Below, piece after piece: positions 7,723-15,650 of a DNA stretch of 37,416 nt. Within the stretch, counting starts at the first letter, position 1. Each line of letters starts with the position of its first letter. The stretch spans positions 1 through 37,416 of the forward strand of contig JAFTKY010000046.1 in NCBI GenBank assembly GCA_017453005.1, in the 5' to 3' direction. This DNA is from Clostridia bacterium. Lineage in GTDB: Bacteria; Bacillota; Clostridia; Oscillospirales; CAG-272. The notes beneath the pieces are model-generated. The model did no database searches and was not told the DNA's origin. It was given only the letters and a program-made list of their open reading frames with translations. Position numbers and translations under genes: made by a program.

Positions 7723-8151
7723 ATGAAAATCTTCAAACCTCAAGAATGTAAAACGACACCTCGTGCCGATATGTTCTTGCCTGATTTTTTGAAATATTTC
7801 GGTTTCTTTCTTGATGCTGCGGCAGTAGCATTTTTGGTTGCAACATTTATTACGCAAATCTGGGGATTGATTATCGGCGTTCTTATTTGCGGAGGACTCG
7901 GTATTGCCGCGTGGCTTTGCTGGAAAAATCAAACAATTAGGATTGTTGACGATGATACTTTTGAGTACACGACCTTTTTAGGTAAAACAACTGTGTATCG
8001 CTTTTCTGACATAAAGGAATTGCGCGTAAATCAAGATTCAATGACTTTGATTTTAGCTAATGGAAAAGTACATATAGAGTCTATGGTTCATATGTCTGAA
8101 ACGCTTGCCGACAAAATAGATCAAGCGATAAATAAAAACGATACTCCTTAA
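7723..8151 (+). CDS. Small membrane protein with a PH-like cytoplasmic domain
   Basis: A 142-aa protein of unknown function. Two hydrophobic helices (about residues 25-44 and 46-65) form a hairpin. They are followed by a beta-rich C-terminal part (about 70-142) with alternating hydrophobic residues and TFLGKTTVYRFSDIKEL-like strands, resembling bacterial PH-like (bPH) domains of small membrane proteins. The fold is inference. The start at 7723 follows GGAGG by 7 bases; the frame is open from 7663 but the upstream part holds the promoter. The codons look more AT-rich than those of neighbouring genes, and the gene sits between 54-bp direct repeats, which fits recent acquisition. Confidence 0.75.
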   Translation: MKIFKPQECKTTPRADMFLPDFLKYFGFFLDAAAVAFLVATFITQIWGLIIGVLICGGLGIAAWLCWKNQTIRIVDDDTFEYTTFLGKTTVYRFSDIKELRVNQDSMTLILANGKVHIESMVHMSETLADKIDQAINKNDTP

Positions 8152-8185
8152 AATTTTGTATCAAAATTATAGTTATTAACCAACA

Positions 8186-8215
8186 CTAAAGGACGCCAAT
8201 AGGCGTCCTTTTTGC
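8186..8215 (+). terminator. Terminator of the small membrane-protein gene
   Basis: A second copy of the AAGGACGCC-AATA-GGCGTCCTT hairpin, followed by TTTGCG, 35 bases after the stop codon. It is part of the downstream 54-bp direct repeat. Confidence 0.75.
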
Positions 8216-8243
8216 GTTGGCGGAGAAGGAGAGATTTGCCCCC

Positions 8244-8313
8244 CTTCAAAAACAACCTCCCCCGACACCGCAACGTGACACTCTGTTAAGAGCGTTACGT
8301 TACGTGTCGGGGG
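8244..8313 (-). terminator. Terminator of the PTEAPT lipoprotein gene
   Basis: Inverted repeat CCCCCGACAC (8259-8268) and GTGTCGGGGG (8304-8313), with partial inner pairing. On the minus strand it is followed by TTGTTTTT. It lies 13 bp beyond the stop of the lipoprotein gene. Confidence 0.7.
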
Positions 8314-8326
8314 ATATCTTTATTTA

Positions 8327-10951
8327 TTACTTTTTATCAAAATTCAATTCATTGAATATTTGACCGTCTGCTGTGGTAACCGAAAGAACACATCCCTGGA
8401 GTCCCTTTGCGTTCCAGTCACATACTGCAACCTCAACGGTTACCGTCTGTCCGTCAAGCGCGTCAAGCCAAGCGTAGTTGCCGGGGCCTCCTGCATAAAG
8501 CATAAAGGAGCTATCTCCGTCAACGAGGAAGGTTTTTGTTGAATACGTCTCCACAACTCTGCTTATAGTAGCCGTTACAACGTAAACGGACGTGGTTGCC
8601 TCTACGGAGTCTTCAAGGTCACAGAGATCCTTTACCGTACCCGTAATAAACGTTGCGGTGGAATAATTATGGCTTCCGTAGTTGTTTGCGAGAATTTCAG
8701 CGCTGTCAAGGCATATCTGACCGCCGCCGTTCTTGGTCACACTTCTCGTACCCGAAACTATGACCTCATGACCGATAAGAAGTCCGTCAAATGCGGATGC
8801 GTCAACACGAACGGGGATAACACCGCTCTCGTCGATAAGGTAGAAGCCTACCTGGTTTGCAAGAGAAGGTCCTACTATTCCCTTTACCGTAACCACAGTA
8901 TCGTTGGCCGCGTCAATAGCGTCCTTGACGCTCACGTACTCAAAGGAGTCCATAGAGCTTACGGTTATCTCAAACGTGTCGCTTGCGCTGTTCTCGCCAT
9001 ACGTTGCGGTAACGGTAACAGTTGCCGTGCCTGCCTTACCGCAGTGCATGACAGTCTTGCCGTCAACCGTTTCAAAGTAAACGGATTCCTCGTTTGAGGA
9101 CGCATAAGTCAGAGCTACGTTCTCAAAGCCGAGAAGAGTGGACGAAACACTCGGCAAAAGCTCAAGTGCGGGGTCAGCACTGTATTCGGAAAGGAACTGC
9201 TCCATGCCGTAATACTTGAGCGCAAACTCGGGAGCGTTTGCCGTATCAAATACGAAATTCTCATATACGACGGCTACGGGGATAAATCTCCAGTAGCATT
9301 CGGCAGCCGTGGACTTCGCGTTAAGCGCGGAGAGATAGACCGTGCAGATCTTGCCGTCAAACTCGTCAAGCCATGCAAAATCGTTTCCGTTGCACTGCGT
9401 ATACGCGTAGGAGCTTGTGGTCTCGTCAAGGTCGTAGAAGTAGTAGTTTACAAATCCGTTGCCGGGGGTCTTCTTTACGATTGCATTTACCTTGAATATT
9501 GTGGACGTGATATTATCTGTCACGGGAGTGTCTACGATGTCCTTGACCGTGCTCTCGGGGATCCAGGTCTTGTCAAAGTCAACAACGCTCTCGTCAATAT
9601 CAAGAAGAGTTACGTTTGTAAGCTGACAGCAGCCCTCATATCCGAATTTAGCTGCGTTTGTCTGCTCCGTTTCAAGTATCCAGTAATCCTTCTCTGCGAG
9701 AATGGTTACAGTGTTTCCTATCTGTACTCTCTGCGCGAGGTCGCCGCCGTAAACGTAGATGGACTGCGTACCGTCAACAAGAATAACACCTGCGGCAACG
9801 GGACCGTCGGAACTGTTTGCGTATGTTATTCTCGCAACAACGCCGCTGACCTTTACCTTTGCGCCCTTCTCCGTGCCTCTTGCGTCGGAAATGGACATTT
9901 CGGTATATTCGCTCTCGTCAACCTCGACCTCGTTCTTTGTGAAGCTGATAAGTCTTGCGTTCTTTACCTCGGGTTCACCCTTAAAGGAATGAAGCGTGCA
10001 GGAAAGCACGACGGAGTAACCCTTGTAGGGCTTGTCGGTCATATCAGCGTATCCGATAGAGCCATCTTCTGAATAAGTACCGTAAACCTTTATCTCACCG
10101 GTAGCGTCCTTAATTATCATCTCACCGTACGTAGCGTTGGTGATAGAGGAGATAGTCGCCTTGATGATATAACGCTCTACCGTTGCGTCCTCACCCTGCG
10201 CGTTTGCTATCTCGATAGCCTGCGCGATGGTGATCTCCGCGCCGTCCTCGGGCTTTGTTACGGGTGTACCGGGGGTATCGTCCTCATTGCCCTCGCCCTT
10301 GGTAAATCCGATAAGGCGTGCGTTCTGAACCTCCTTCTTTCCCTGGTAGTTCTGAAGGGTAGCGTATATAAGTATCTCGTCGCCTTCCTCGGGCTGCTCG
10401 TCAAGCTGGTTGAACTTCAATACGCCGTCGGCGGAGTACGTTCCGTAAACGTAGATAGAGCCTGTCTCGTCGGTAATGACCATTTCACCGTAGGACGTGT
10501 TCTTCATCTCGGTGATGGTAGCTCTTATATAGTAGCGCTCTGCGGTGGGCGCGTCGCTGGGCTCTTCGCCGCAGATCTCAAGCGCCTCTGCGATAGTTAT
10601 CGTGGGGTAAGTGTCATCGTTGCCGCCCTCCGTGGGTGCTTCCGTAGGAGCAGACGTAGGTGCTTCCGTAGGTGCATTCGTGGGCGCTTCCGTAGGAGCG
10701 TTCGTGGGTGCTTCCGTAGGAGCATTTGTGGGTGCTTCCGTAGGAGCGTTCGTGGGCGCTTCCGTGGGAGCGGTCGTGGGTGCTTCCGTAGGAGCGTTCG
10801 TGGGTGCTTCCGTAGGAGCATTTGTGGGTGCTTCCGTGGGAGCGGTCGTGGGTGCTTCGGTGGGATCAGGGTCCTTGTCACAAGCGACAAGCGTGCTGAC
10901 ACAAAGAAGTGCCGCGAGCATGATGATCAATGCCGTTCTCAAAAATTTCAT
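8327..10951 (-). CDS. Large surface lipoprotein with PTEAPT stalk and OB-fold-like repeats
   Basis: An 874-aa exported protein. The ATG at 10951 is preferred over the upstream TTG at 10975: it is preceded by AAGGAAGG and begins a lipoprotein signal peptide with lipobox LVAC (Cys24). Residues about 29-110 are nine PTEAPTxA octapeptides, probably an extended and possibly glycosylated stalk. Two close repeats of about 105 residues follow (ITIAEALEI...YGEMVITD...YVYGTYS and ITIAQAIEI...YGEMIIKD...KVYGTYS). More divergent copies lie near 350-455 and in the last 200 residues, with an Ig-like segment near 620. The copies resemble OB-fold modules (YhcR-like) of extracellular nucleases and adhesins, but no nuclease domain is present. 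It has its own promoter and terminator. The ligand is unknown. Confidence 0.85.
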   Translation of the reverse strand: MKFLRTALIIMLAALLCVSTLVACDKDPDPTEAPTTAPTEAPTNAPTEAPTNAPTEAPTTAPTEAPTNAPTEAPTNAPTEAPTNAPTEAPTNAPTEAPTSAPTEAPTEGGNDDTYPTITIAEALEICGEEPSDAPTAERYYIRATITEMKNTSYGEMVITDETGSIYVYGTYSADGVLKFNQLDEQPEEGDEILIYATLQNYQGKKEVQNARLIGFTKGEGNEDDTPGTPVTKPEDGAEITIAQAIEIANAQGEDATVERYIIKATISSITNATYGEMIIKDATGEIKVYGTYSEDGSIGYADMTDKPYKGYSVVLSCTLHSFKGEPEVKNARLISFTKNEVEVDESEYTEMSISDARGTEKGAKVKVSGVVARITYANSSDGPVAAGVILVDGTQSIYVYGGDLAQRVQIGNTVTILAEKDYWILETEQTNAAKFGYEGCCQLTNVTLLDIDESVVDFDKTWIPESTVKDIVDTPVTDNITSTIFKVNAIVKKTPGNGFVNYYFYDLDETTSSYAYTQCNGNDFAWLDEFDGKICTVYLSALNAKSTAAECYWRFIPVAVVYENFVFDTANAPEFALKYYGMEQFLSEYSADPALELLPSVSSTLLGFENVALTYASSNEESVYFETVDGKTVMHCGKAGTATVTVTATYGENSASDTFEITVSSMDSFEYVSVKDAIDAANDTVVTVKGIVGPSLANQVGFYLIDESGVIPVRVDASAFDGLLIGHEVIVSGTRSVTKNGGGQICLDSAEILANNYGSHNYSTATFITGTVKDLCDLEDSVEATTSVYVVTATISRVVETYSTKTFLVDGDSSFMLYAGGPGNYAWLDALDGQTVTVEVAVCDWNAKGLQGCVLSVTTADGQIFNELNFDKK
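10630..10868 (-). repeat. 24-bp tandem repeat encoding PTEAPTxA
   Basis: About nine to ten tandem 24-bp units on the minus strand encode Pro-Thr-Glu-Ala-Pro-Thr-x-Ala, where x runs T, N, N, T, N, N, N, N, S from the N-terminal side. The units differ mainly in synonymous or x-position bases. Because 24 is a multiple of three, slippage or recombination would change stalk length without breaking the frame. Confidence 0.9.
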
Positions 10952-10992
10952 AATGGCTTTCCCTTCCTTTGCCAAATTTTTTCGGTAACTTA

Positions 10993-11021
10993 ATTATACT
11001 ACTTAATTCGACAAATGTAAA
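10993..11021 (-). promoter_or_regulatory. Promoter of the PTEAPT lipoprotein gene
   Basis: On the minus strand TTTACA (11016-11021), a 17-base spacer and TATAAT (10993-10998), about 40 bases upstream of the ATG at 10951. It lies just beyond the copA terminator. Confidence 0.75.
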
Positions 11022-11035
11022 GTCTTTTTCAAAAT

Positions 11036-11061
11036 AAAAAGCAGGGGTATCCCTGCTTTTT
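11036..11061 (-). terminator. Terminator of the csoR-copA operon
   Basis: Perfect hairpin AAAAAGCAGGG-GTAT-CCCTGCTTTTT directly after the copA stop, followed on the minus strand by ATTTTG. Its A/T ends make it potentially bidirectional. Confidence 0.85.
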
Positions 11062-11062
11062 A

Positions 11063-11272
11063 TCAGTCGATAGATATAACCTTATAATCAAGATCGGTGA
11101 CGGTCTTTTTCAAGGTCTCGTCCGTGACCGTGCCGTTTGTGGTAACTATTGCAGTTCCCTTCTCATGGCTTACCTCGGCGGATATAACTCCGTCTATTGC
11201 CTCGAGATATTTCTTAACTCTCGCCTCACAGTGAGGACACATCATTCCTTTAATGTGCATTGTTCTTGTCAT
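11063..11272 (-). CDS. Possible nested CopZ-like copper chaperone from an internal copA start
   Basis: Within copA and in the same frame, an ATG at 11272 is preceded by AAAGGAG with a 9-base spacing. Initiation here would yield a 69-aa HMA protein (MTRTMHIKGMMCPHCEAR...), the size and layout of a free CopZ chaperone. The residues just before it (KKETTD) read like a translated Shine-Dalgarno/intergenic stretch, as if a separate copZ had lost the upstream stop codon. Whether the short product is made is unknown; an SD-like AAGGAG can also arise by chance from AAR-GAR codons. Confidence 0.35.
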   Translation of the reverse strand: MTRTMHIKGMMCPHCEARVKKYLEAIDGVISAEVSHEKGTAIVTTNGTVTDETLKKTVTDLDYKVISID

Positions 11273-13564
11273 GTCCGTAGTCTCCTTTTTTGCTTTATGC
11301 TTTATTTTTTGGTCGTGCTTTGAGTTGTGTATGTCGAAAAGGTTGAGCCGCAGCGCGTTCATTACGACGCAGAAGGACGAGAGGCTCATTGCCGCCGCGC
11401 CGAACATGGGGCTGAGCTCCCAGCCGAATATGGGTATCCACACACCTGCCGCCAGCGGTATTCCGATGATATTGTATATAAACGCCCAGAACAGATTTTC
11501 CTTGATGTTTTTTAGCACCTTTCGGCTGAGGCGTATTCCCGCGGGCACGTCGCAGAGCGTATCACGCATCAGTACGACCTCCGCCGCATCAATGGCAATA
11601 TCCGTGCCGTTGCCTATCGCCATGCCTATGTCAGCCGACGTCAGCGCGGGCGCGTCGTTTATGCCGTCGCCTACCATGATTACTCTGCCCTCTCGCTTGA
11701 GACTGCGAACTACGGCCTCCTTGCCGTCGGGCAAGACGTCCGAGATGACCTCATCAACTCCCGAAAGCTTTGCCACTGCCTCGGCGGTGCGGGCGTTGTC
11801 ACCCGTAAGCATGACCGTCCTGATACCCATTCCGCGAAGCTGACTTATCGCCTCGGCACTGTCGTCCTTTACCGTGTCCGCAACGGCGATAATTCCAAGA
11901 AGTCTGCCGCCGCGACAGAACAAAAGAGGCGTTTTGCCGTCGCGTGCGTAAGCGTCTGCCTGCTCGCGCACACTATTTTCTACGTCAATCCTCTCGGACG
12001 CAAGCTTCAAACTGCCGCCGAAGGCGTTTTCTCCGTCAATTTCCCCTTCAATTCCGCTGCCCACAAGCACCGAGAAATTATCGCACTCGGGAGAGGTCAG
12101 CTTCATTTCCTCGCATCTTGACACAATAGCGCGGGCTAACGGATGCTCACTCTTTTTCTCAAGCGAATACGCGATACGGAGAAGCTCGTCTCGCTCAACA
12201 CCGTCGGCGCACCATATATCCGTGACCGAGGGCTGACCGCGGGTTATAGTTCCCGTCTTGTCAAGGACAACTATCTCTGCTCTACCCGTCTGTTCAAGTG
12301 ACGCCGCGTTTTTGAACAGTATTCCGTTTTTCGCACCCATGCCGCTGCCCACCATTATTGCAACGGGGGTTGCAAGTCCAAGCGCACACGGGCAGCTTAT
12401 AACCAGCACCGAAATGCCCCTTGCAAGCGCATATCCCACGTTATGCTCAACTATAAGCCACACCGCCGTCGTAATCAGGGCAATAGCCATGACAATGGGC
12501 ACGAAAATGCCCGATACCTTGTCTGCAATTTTTGCAATCGGGGCTTTGGTTGCCGACGCGTCGCTCACCATTTTTATAATTCTCGAGAGCGCCGTCTCCG
12601 CGCCTACCTTTTCCGCGCGGCAAACGAGATAGCCCGACTTGTTGATGGTTGCGGCGGAGACTGTGTCTCCCTCCGTCTTATCAACGGGTATGCTCTCGCC
12701 CGTGAGCGCGGACTCATCAACTGCACCGCTGCCCTGAATTATCACGCCGTCCACCGCAAAGCTCTCGCCTGCACGGACCACGAAAATATCCCCGACCTTG
12801 ACGTCAGCCGCATCGACCTCAATCTCTTTTCCGTCAACAAGCAACGTCGCTTTTTTGGGCGCGAGGTCCATAAGCGCGCGGAGTGCGTCGGTGGTTTTTC
12901 CCTTTGAACGTGCCTCAAGCATTTTGCCGAGGGTTATAAGCGCGAGTATCATCGCCGCAGACTCAAAGTAAAGTCCGTGAAGGTGCGTGTGTGCCGCCGC
13001 GGCGTCGCCCTTGACCGTCGCCAAAATTATCAACACGGTCAGCACCGCGCTGTATATATACGACGCGCCCGAGCCGAGAGATACGAGCGTATCCATATTC
13101 GGCGCGCCGTGAAGCAGTCCCTTTGTGCCGTTTATAAAGAATTTGCGGTTTATTACCATTATTATAAGCGCGAGTATGCCCTGCGCTACGGATAGAAATA
13201 CTGCGTTTTGCATAAAGCTTGGCAAAGGCCAGCCCCACATGGTATGTCCCATTGAAATATACATAAGCGGGACGAGAAAGCCCAGCGACCACAAAAGCCG
13301 TCTCAGAAGGCGCGGCGTTTCCTTGTCCTCAAAGGCGTCTGTGCCGCTTGACGCCTTTCCGTCCGTATCAGCGGACGATGCACCGTAGCCCGCCGCCTCG
13401 ACTGCTGATATTATCGTATTGTCATCAATTTTTCCCTCAACCGTCATGGAGTTTGTGAGCAGACTGACCGCACAGCTCTCAACTCCGTCAAGCGAGGACA
13501 CCGCCTTTTCCACTCTGGCAGAGCAAGCGGCACAGCTCATGCCCGTTACGTTAAATTTTTTCAT
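11063..13564 (-). CDS. copA: Copper-exporting P1B-type ATPase CopA with N- and C-terminal metal-binding domains
   Basis: An 833-aa membrane ATPase predicted to export Cu(I). The N-terminal HMA domain has MSCAAC (Cys11, Cys14). The actuator TGE is at 288-290, the transmembrane metal site CPC at 391-393, the phosphorylation motif DKTGT at 435-439, the SEHP motif at 472-475 and GDGINDAP at 632-639. After the last helix a charged linker (about 741-764) leads to a second HMA domain with MMCPHC (Cys776, Cys779). CPC plus the CsoR partner support copper over zinc. It starts 8 bp after csoR. The C-terminal HMA domain looks like a CopZ gene fused in frame; see the nested feature. Confidence 0.95.
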   Translation of the reverse strand: MKKFNVTGMSCAACSARVEKAVSSLDGVESCAVSLLTNSMTVEGKIDDNTIISAVEAAGYGASSADTDGKASSGTDAFEDKETPRLLRRLLWSLGFLVPLMYISMGHTMWGWPLPSFMQNAVFLSVAQGILALIIMVINRKFFINGTKGLLHGAPNMDTLVSLGSGASYIYSAVLTVLIILATVKGDAAAAHTHLHGLYFESAAMILALITLGKMLEARSKGKTTDALRALMDLAPKKATLLVDGKEIEVDAADVKVGDIFVVRAGESFAVDGVIIQGSGAVDESALTGESIPVDKTEGDTVSAATINKSGYLVCRAEKVGAETALSRIIKMVSDASATKAPIAKIADKVSGIFVPIVMAIALITTAVWLIVEHNVGYALARGISVLVISCPCALGLATPVAIMVGSGMGAKNGILFKNAASLEQTGRAEIVVLDKTGTITRGQPSVTDIWCADGVERDELLRIAYSLEKKSEHPLARAIVSRCEEMKLTSPECDNFSVLVGSGIEGEIDGENAFGGSLKLASERIDVENSVREQADAYARDGKTPLLFCRGGRLLGIIAVADTVKDDSAEAISQLRGMGIRTVMLTGDNARTAEAVAKLSGVDEVISDVLPDGKEAVVRSLKREGRVIMVGDGINDAPALTSADIGMAIGNGTDIAIDAAEVVLMRDTLCDVPAGIRLSRKVLKNIKENLFWAFIYNIIGIPLAAGVWIPIFGWELSPMFGAAAMSLSSFCVVMNALRLNLFDIHNSKHDQKIKHKAKKETTDMTRTMHIKGMMCPHCEARVKKYLEAIDGVISAEVSHEKGTAIVTTNGTVTDETLKKTVTDLDYKVISID

Positions 13565-13572
13565 GTTTCACC

Positions 13573-13887
13573 TTATTTTATAAGCTTTCCGAGGAGTTCG
13601 ACAAGCTCGTTGCGGCTCTCACAGTCGCCGTTTTGCAGGTCGGTTGTGACGCAGGTCTTGATATGGGCTTCAAGCAGCTTTTTGTTAAAGCTTGACAGTG
13701 CCGCGTTTATTGCCGCGACCTGTGTTATAATGTCGGTGCAGTAGTCTCCGCGCTCGACCATGCCCTTGACACCGCGGACTTGACCCTCAATGCGGCTGAG
13801 ACGGTTGACGAGGTCGCGGGTTTCGTCCTCGCTGCGGGATTTTTTCCTACCCGAGCAGCAGTCGCATATCTTTGTTTCTTTTTCCAT
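13573..13887 (-). CDS. csoR: CsoR-family copper-sensing repressor
   Basis: A 104-aa all-helical repressor of the CsoR/RcnR family. The Cu(I) site residues Cys50 (GDYCTDI), His75 and Cys79 (EAHIKTC) are all present, which favours copper sensing over persulfide or formaldehyde sensing. The LSRIEGQVRGVKGM signature lies at 30-43. An additional cysteine-rich N-terminus (CDCC, 8-11) precedes the core and could also bind metal. It is cotranscribed with copA and lies behind a promoter containing its likely operator, so the operon should be autoregulated and induced by copper. Confidence 0.93.
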   Translation of the reverse strand: MEKETKICDCCSGRKKSRSEDETRDLVNRLSRIEGQVRGVKGMVERGDYCTDIITQVAAINAALSSFNKKLLEAHIKTCVTTDLQNGDCESRNELVELLGKLIK

Positions 13888-13921
13888 TTATTATACCTCT
13901 TATTTGTTTGTCTATAATTAT

Positions 13922-13950
13922 ATTATATACCCCCGAGGGGTATTTGTCAA
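13922..13950 (-). promoter_or_regulatory. csoR-copA promoter with CsoR operator in the spacer
   Basis: On the minus strand TTGACA (13945-13950) and TATAAT (13922-13927) are 17 bases apart. The palindrome ATACCCC-n3-GGGGTAT (13927-13943) fills the spacer. This G-tract dyad matches the known CsoR operator type. A bound tetramer would block RNA polymerase directly, and copper should release it. Confidence 0.85.
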
Positions 13951-13977
13951 GTAAAATAAAAAAAGATTTATTTGTTT

Positions 13978-14133
13978 ATGTTGCTTCGCAAATCCCTCCA
14001 CCGCTTACGCGGTCCCCCTCCCTTTAGGCAAGGGAGGCTACATATTGCCCCCTTATTCTTTTTTCGGGGAGTTTTTGAAAAGGTGGGGGTGCGGGGGAGG
14101 AGAAACTTTTTCCAAAAAGTTTATCCTCCCCCC
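13978..14133. repeat. Intergenic palindromic repeats between glcK and csoR
   Basis: Two elements fill this gap. At about 13978-14038 a stretch with GCTTCGCAAATCCC, an ACCGC/GCGGT stem and a CCTCCCTT/AAGGGAGG hairpin resembles the right half of the MITE-like element at 25104. At about 14071-14133 GTTTTTGAAAAGG leads into a long hairpin with arms around GGGGGAGGA and AAACTTTTT/AAAAAGTTT, closely related to the palindrome at 32590-32671. The second element lies just after glcK and could terminate or stabilise its mRNA. Confidence 0.6.
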
Positions 14134-14140
14134 CATAAAC

Positions 14141-15100
14141 CTAATAAATCCCCAAAAAAGCGGCGCCGATGATACCTGCGTCGTTACCGAGGGCTGCTAT
14201 GCAGACCTTGGTGGGCGTGACCGTACCGTCACCGCCGTAGCTTTCAGCCTTGACTGTGGGCATAATGAGGTCAAGGAGCTGTTGTCCCTGCCCCGAAATG
14301 CCGCCGCCGATAGACAAGACCTCGGGCTGATAGAGGTTGATAATATTCGTGATACCGCAAGCGAGGTAGTATGCGTAAGTCTCTATGACCTCACGCGCCG
14401 CCTCGTCGCCCGCGTTGTACGCGTCAAACGCAACTCTGCCGTTGACGCCCTTTTCCGCCATAGCCTCCATAAGCGTCTGTCTGCCCGCTTTTTTGCACTC
14501 TGCAAGCTTTTCATTCGTCATATTGATAAGTGCTGTGGCAGAGCTGTACGCCTCCCAGCAGCCGCGACGTCCGCATCCGCACTGTCTGCCGCCTGCGGAA
14601 ATGACTATATGACCAAGCTCCGCGCCTGCGAAGTTAAAGCCCGCGTAAACCTTGCCGTCAACTATAACGCCTCCGCCAACGCCCGTGCCGAGCGTTATCA
14701 TAACTGAATTCGTCGTTCCCTTCGCGGCACCCGCGACAGCCTCGCCCCACGCCGCCGCGTTGGCGTCGTTTTCAACGTGCGTCTCAACACCTCCGAGAGC
14801 CGCCGAGAGCTTTGCACAGATGGGAAACCTCAACAGAGGCAGATTGCAGGAGTATTCAACTACTCCGTCGCGGCTGTTCGCAATACCCGGGGACGCGATG
14901 CCAACCGCCTCAATGTCGGACAGAGGGACACCCGCGCCGTCGCAAAGCATACGGCAAAGGGTTGCCATATCCTCGACAATTTTGTCACCGCCCTCGGTGA
15001 CCGTCGTGGGTATACTCTTCTTAAATACGATTTTAAAATTTTCGTCAACTATTGCCGCGGCAATATTCGTGCCGCCCAAGTCAATTCCTATGCGATACAT
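14141..15100 (-). CDS. ROK-family glucokinase
   Basis: A 319-aa sugar kinase that probably phosphorylates glucose at C6 using ATP. DLGGTN (7-12) is the phosphate-binding loop. HVENDANAA (108-116) holds the catalytic Asp112, followed by GTGVGGG (138-144). ELGHIVI (161-167) and the zinc cluster CGCGRRGCWE (174-183) are ROK hallmarks. There is no N-terminal winged-helix domain, so it is an enzyme and not a ROK repressor. It starts 16 bp after the nitroreductase stop with a GGAGGA ribosome site, as the last gene of the long minus-strand run. Confidence 0.9.
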   Translation of the reverse strand: MYRIGIDLGGTNIAAAIVDENFKIVFKKSIPTTVTEGGDKIVEDMATLCRMLCDGAGVPLSDIEAVGIASPGIANSRDGVVEYSCNLPLLRFPICAKLSAALGGVETHVENDANAAAWGEAVAGAAKGTTNSVMITLGTGVGGGVIVDGKVYAGFNFAGAELGHIVISAGGRQCGCGRRGCWEAYSSATALINMTNEKLAECKKAGRQTLMEAMAEKGVNGRVAFDAYNAGDEAAREVIETYAYYLACGITNIINLYQPEVLSIGGGISGQGQQLLDLIMPTVKAESYGGDGTVTPTKVCIAALGNDAGIIGAAFLGIY

Positions 15101-15116
15101 ATTTATTCCTCCAAAA

Positions 15117-15638
15117 TTATTTACAGTAGTGTACTCTGCCCTCTACTCTGGGCTTTACAGAACGAGCGTAATCCTCCGTACCGTATCCGAGAATACAGTT
15201 GCCAACACCTATATAGCTGTCGGGTATGCCGCACTTGCGGGCAATTTCTCTGCACTCGTCTCTCTCAAACATTTCCTTTGCTCTGTGTACCCAGCACGAG
15301 CCTACGCCGAGCGAATGCGCCACGTTCATCATGTTGCCAAGCGCCAGAGAGCCGTCCTCAACGTGCGTGTGAATTTCTCTGTCCGCAAACACGACGACCA
15401 CAACGGGCGCGTTGTAAAACGGGTCCGTCCCCTCGGGGAAACCGCCGACCTCGGCGTTTACCTTGGAAAGCATTTTGATAGTCTCCTTGTCCTCGACGAC
15501 CATAAAGTGCACTGCCTGACGGTTGCGTCCCGACGGCGCCCAAACACCCGCGTCGATTATCTGCTCAAGCAGCTCCGCAGGCACTTCTCTGTCCGAATAT
15601 TTCTTCGTGCTGTATCTGGATTTGATTAGGTTTAACAT
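15117..15638 (-). CDS. Nitroreductase-family FMN oxidoreductase
   Basis: A 173-aa protein of the small nitroreductase family. The N-terminal SRYSTKKYSDREVP (7-20) and WAPSGRNRQ (33-41) motifs correspond to FMN phosphate and ring contacts. ALGNMMNVAHSLGVGSCWV is the conserved central helix. The family reduces quinones, nitroaromatics or enones with NAD(P)H, so the substrate cannot be inferred. It follows the unknown gene by 12 bp, with an AAAGGAG ribosome site. Confidence 0.9.
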   Translation of the reverse strand: MLNLIKSRYSTKKYSDREVPAELLEQIIDAGVWAPSGRNRQAVHFMVVEDKETIKMLSKVNAEVGGFPEGTDPFYNAPVVVVVFADREIHTHVEDGSLALGNMMNVAHSLGVGSCWVHRAKEMFERDECREIARKCGIPDSYIGVGNCILGYGTEDYARSVKPRVEGRVHYCK

Positions 15639-15650
15639 GAAATTCTCCTT

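Larger units (their letters stand above)
7386..8233. repeat. 54-bp direct repeats of tRNA-tail palindrome flanking a small gene
   Basis: The segment 7386-7439 (tRNA CCA through the palindrome right arm) recurs at 8180-8233 with about two mismatches. A third, partial copy at about 7516-7560 has a different stem (CACCC-CAAAA-GGGTG) but the same right arm GCGTTGGCGGAGAAGGAGAG. The right arm is the complement of the tRNA-Ser 3' end, yet the two downstream copies have no tRNA beside them, so they were probably copied from the tRNA locus. The repeats bracket about 740 bp containing one gene with its own promoter, resembling attL/attR flanks or a tandem duplication. No integrase is present. Confidence 0.7.

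Noticed and set aside
10630..10868. CRISPR-like array
   Set aside because: Units are contiguous 24-bp coding repeats without unique spacers.
10611..10988. Plus-strand frame of repeated Val-Gly-Ala-Ser units
   Set aside because: It is the antisense of the PTEAPT-coding 24-bp repeats; the minus frame has a signal peptide, ribosome site and promoter.
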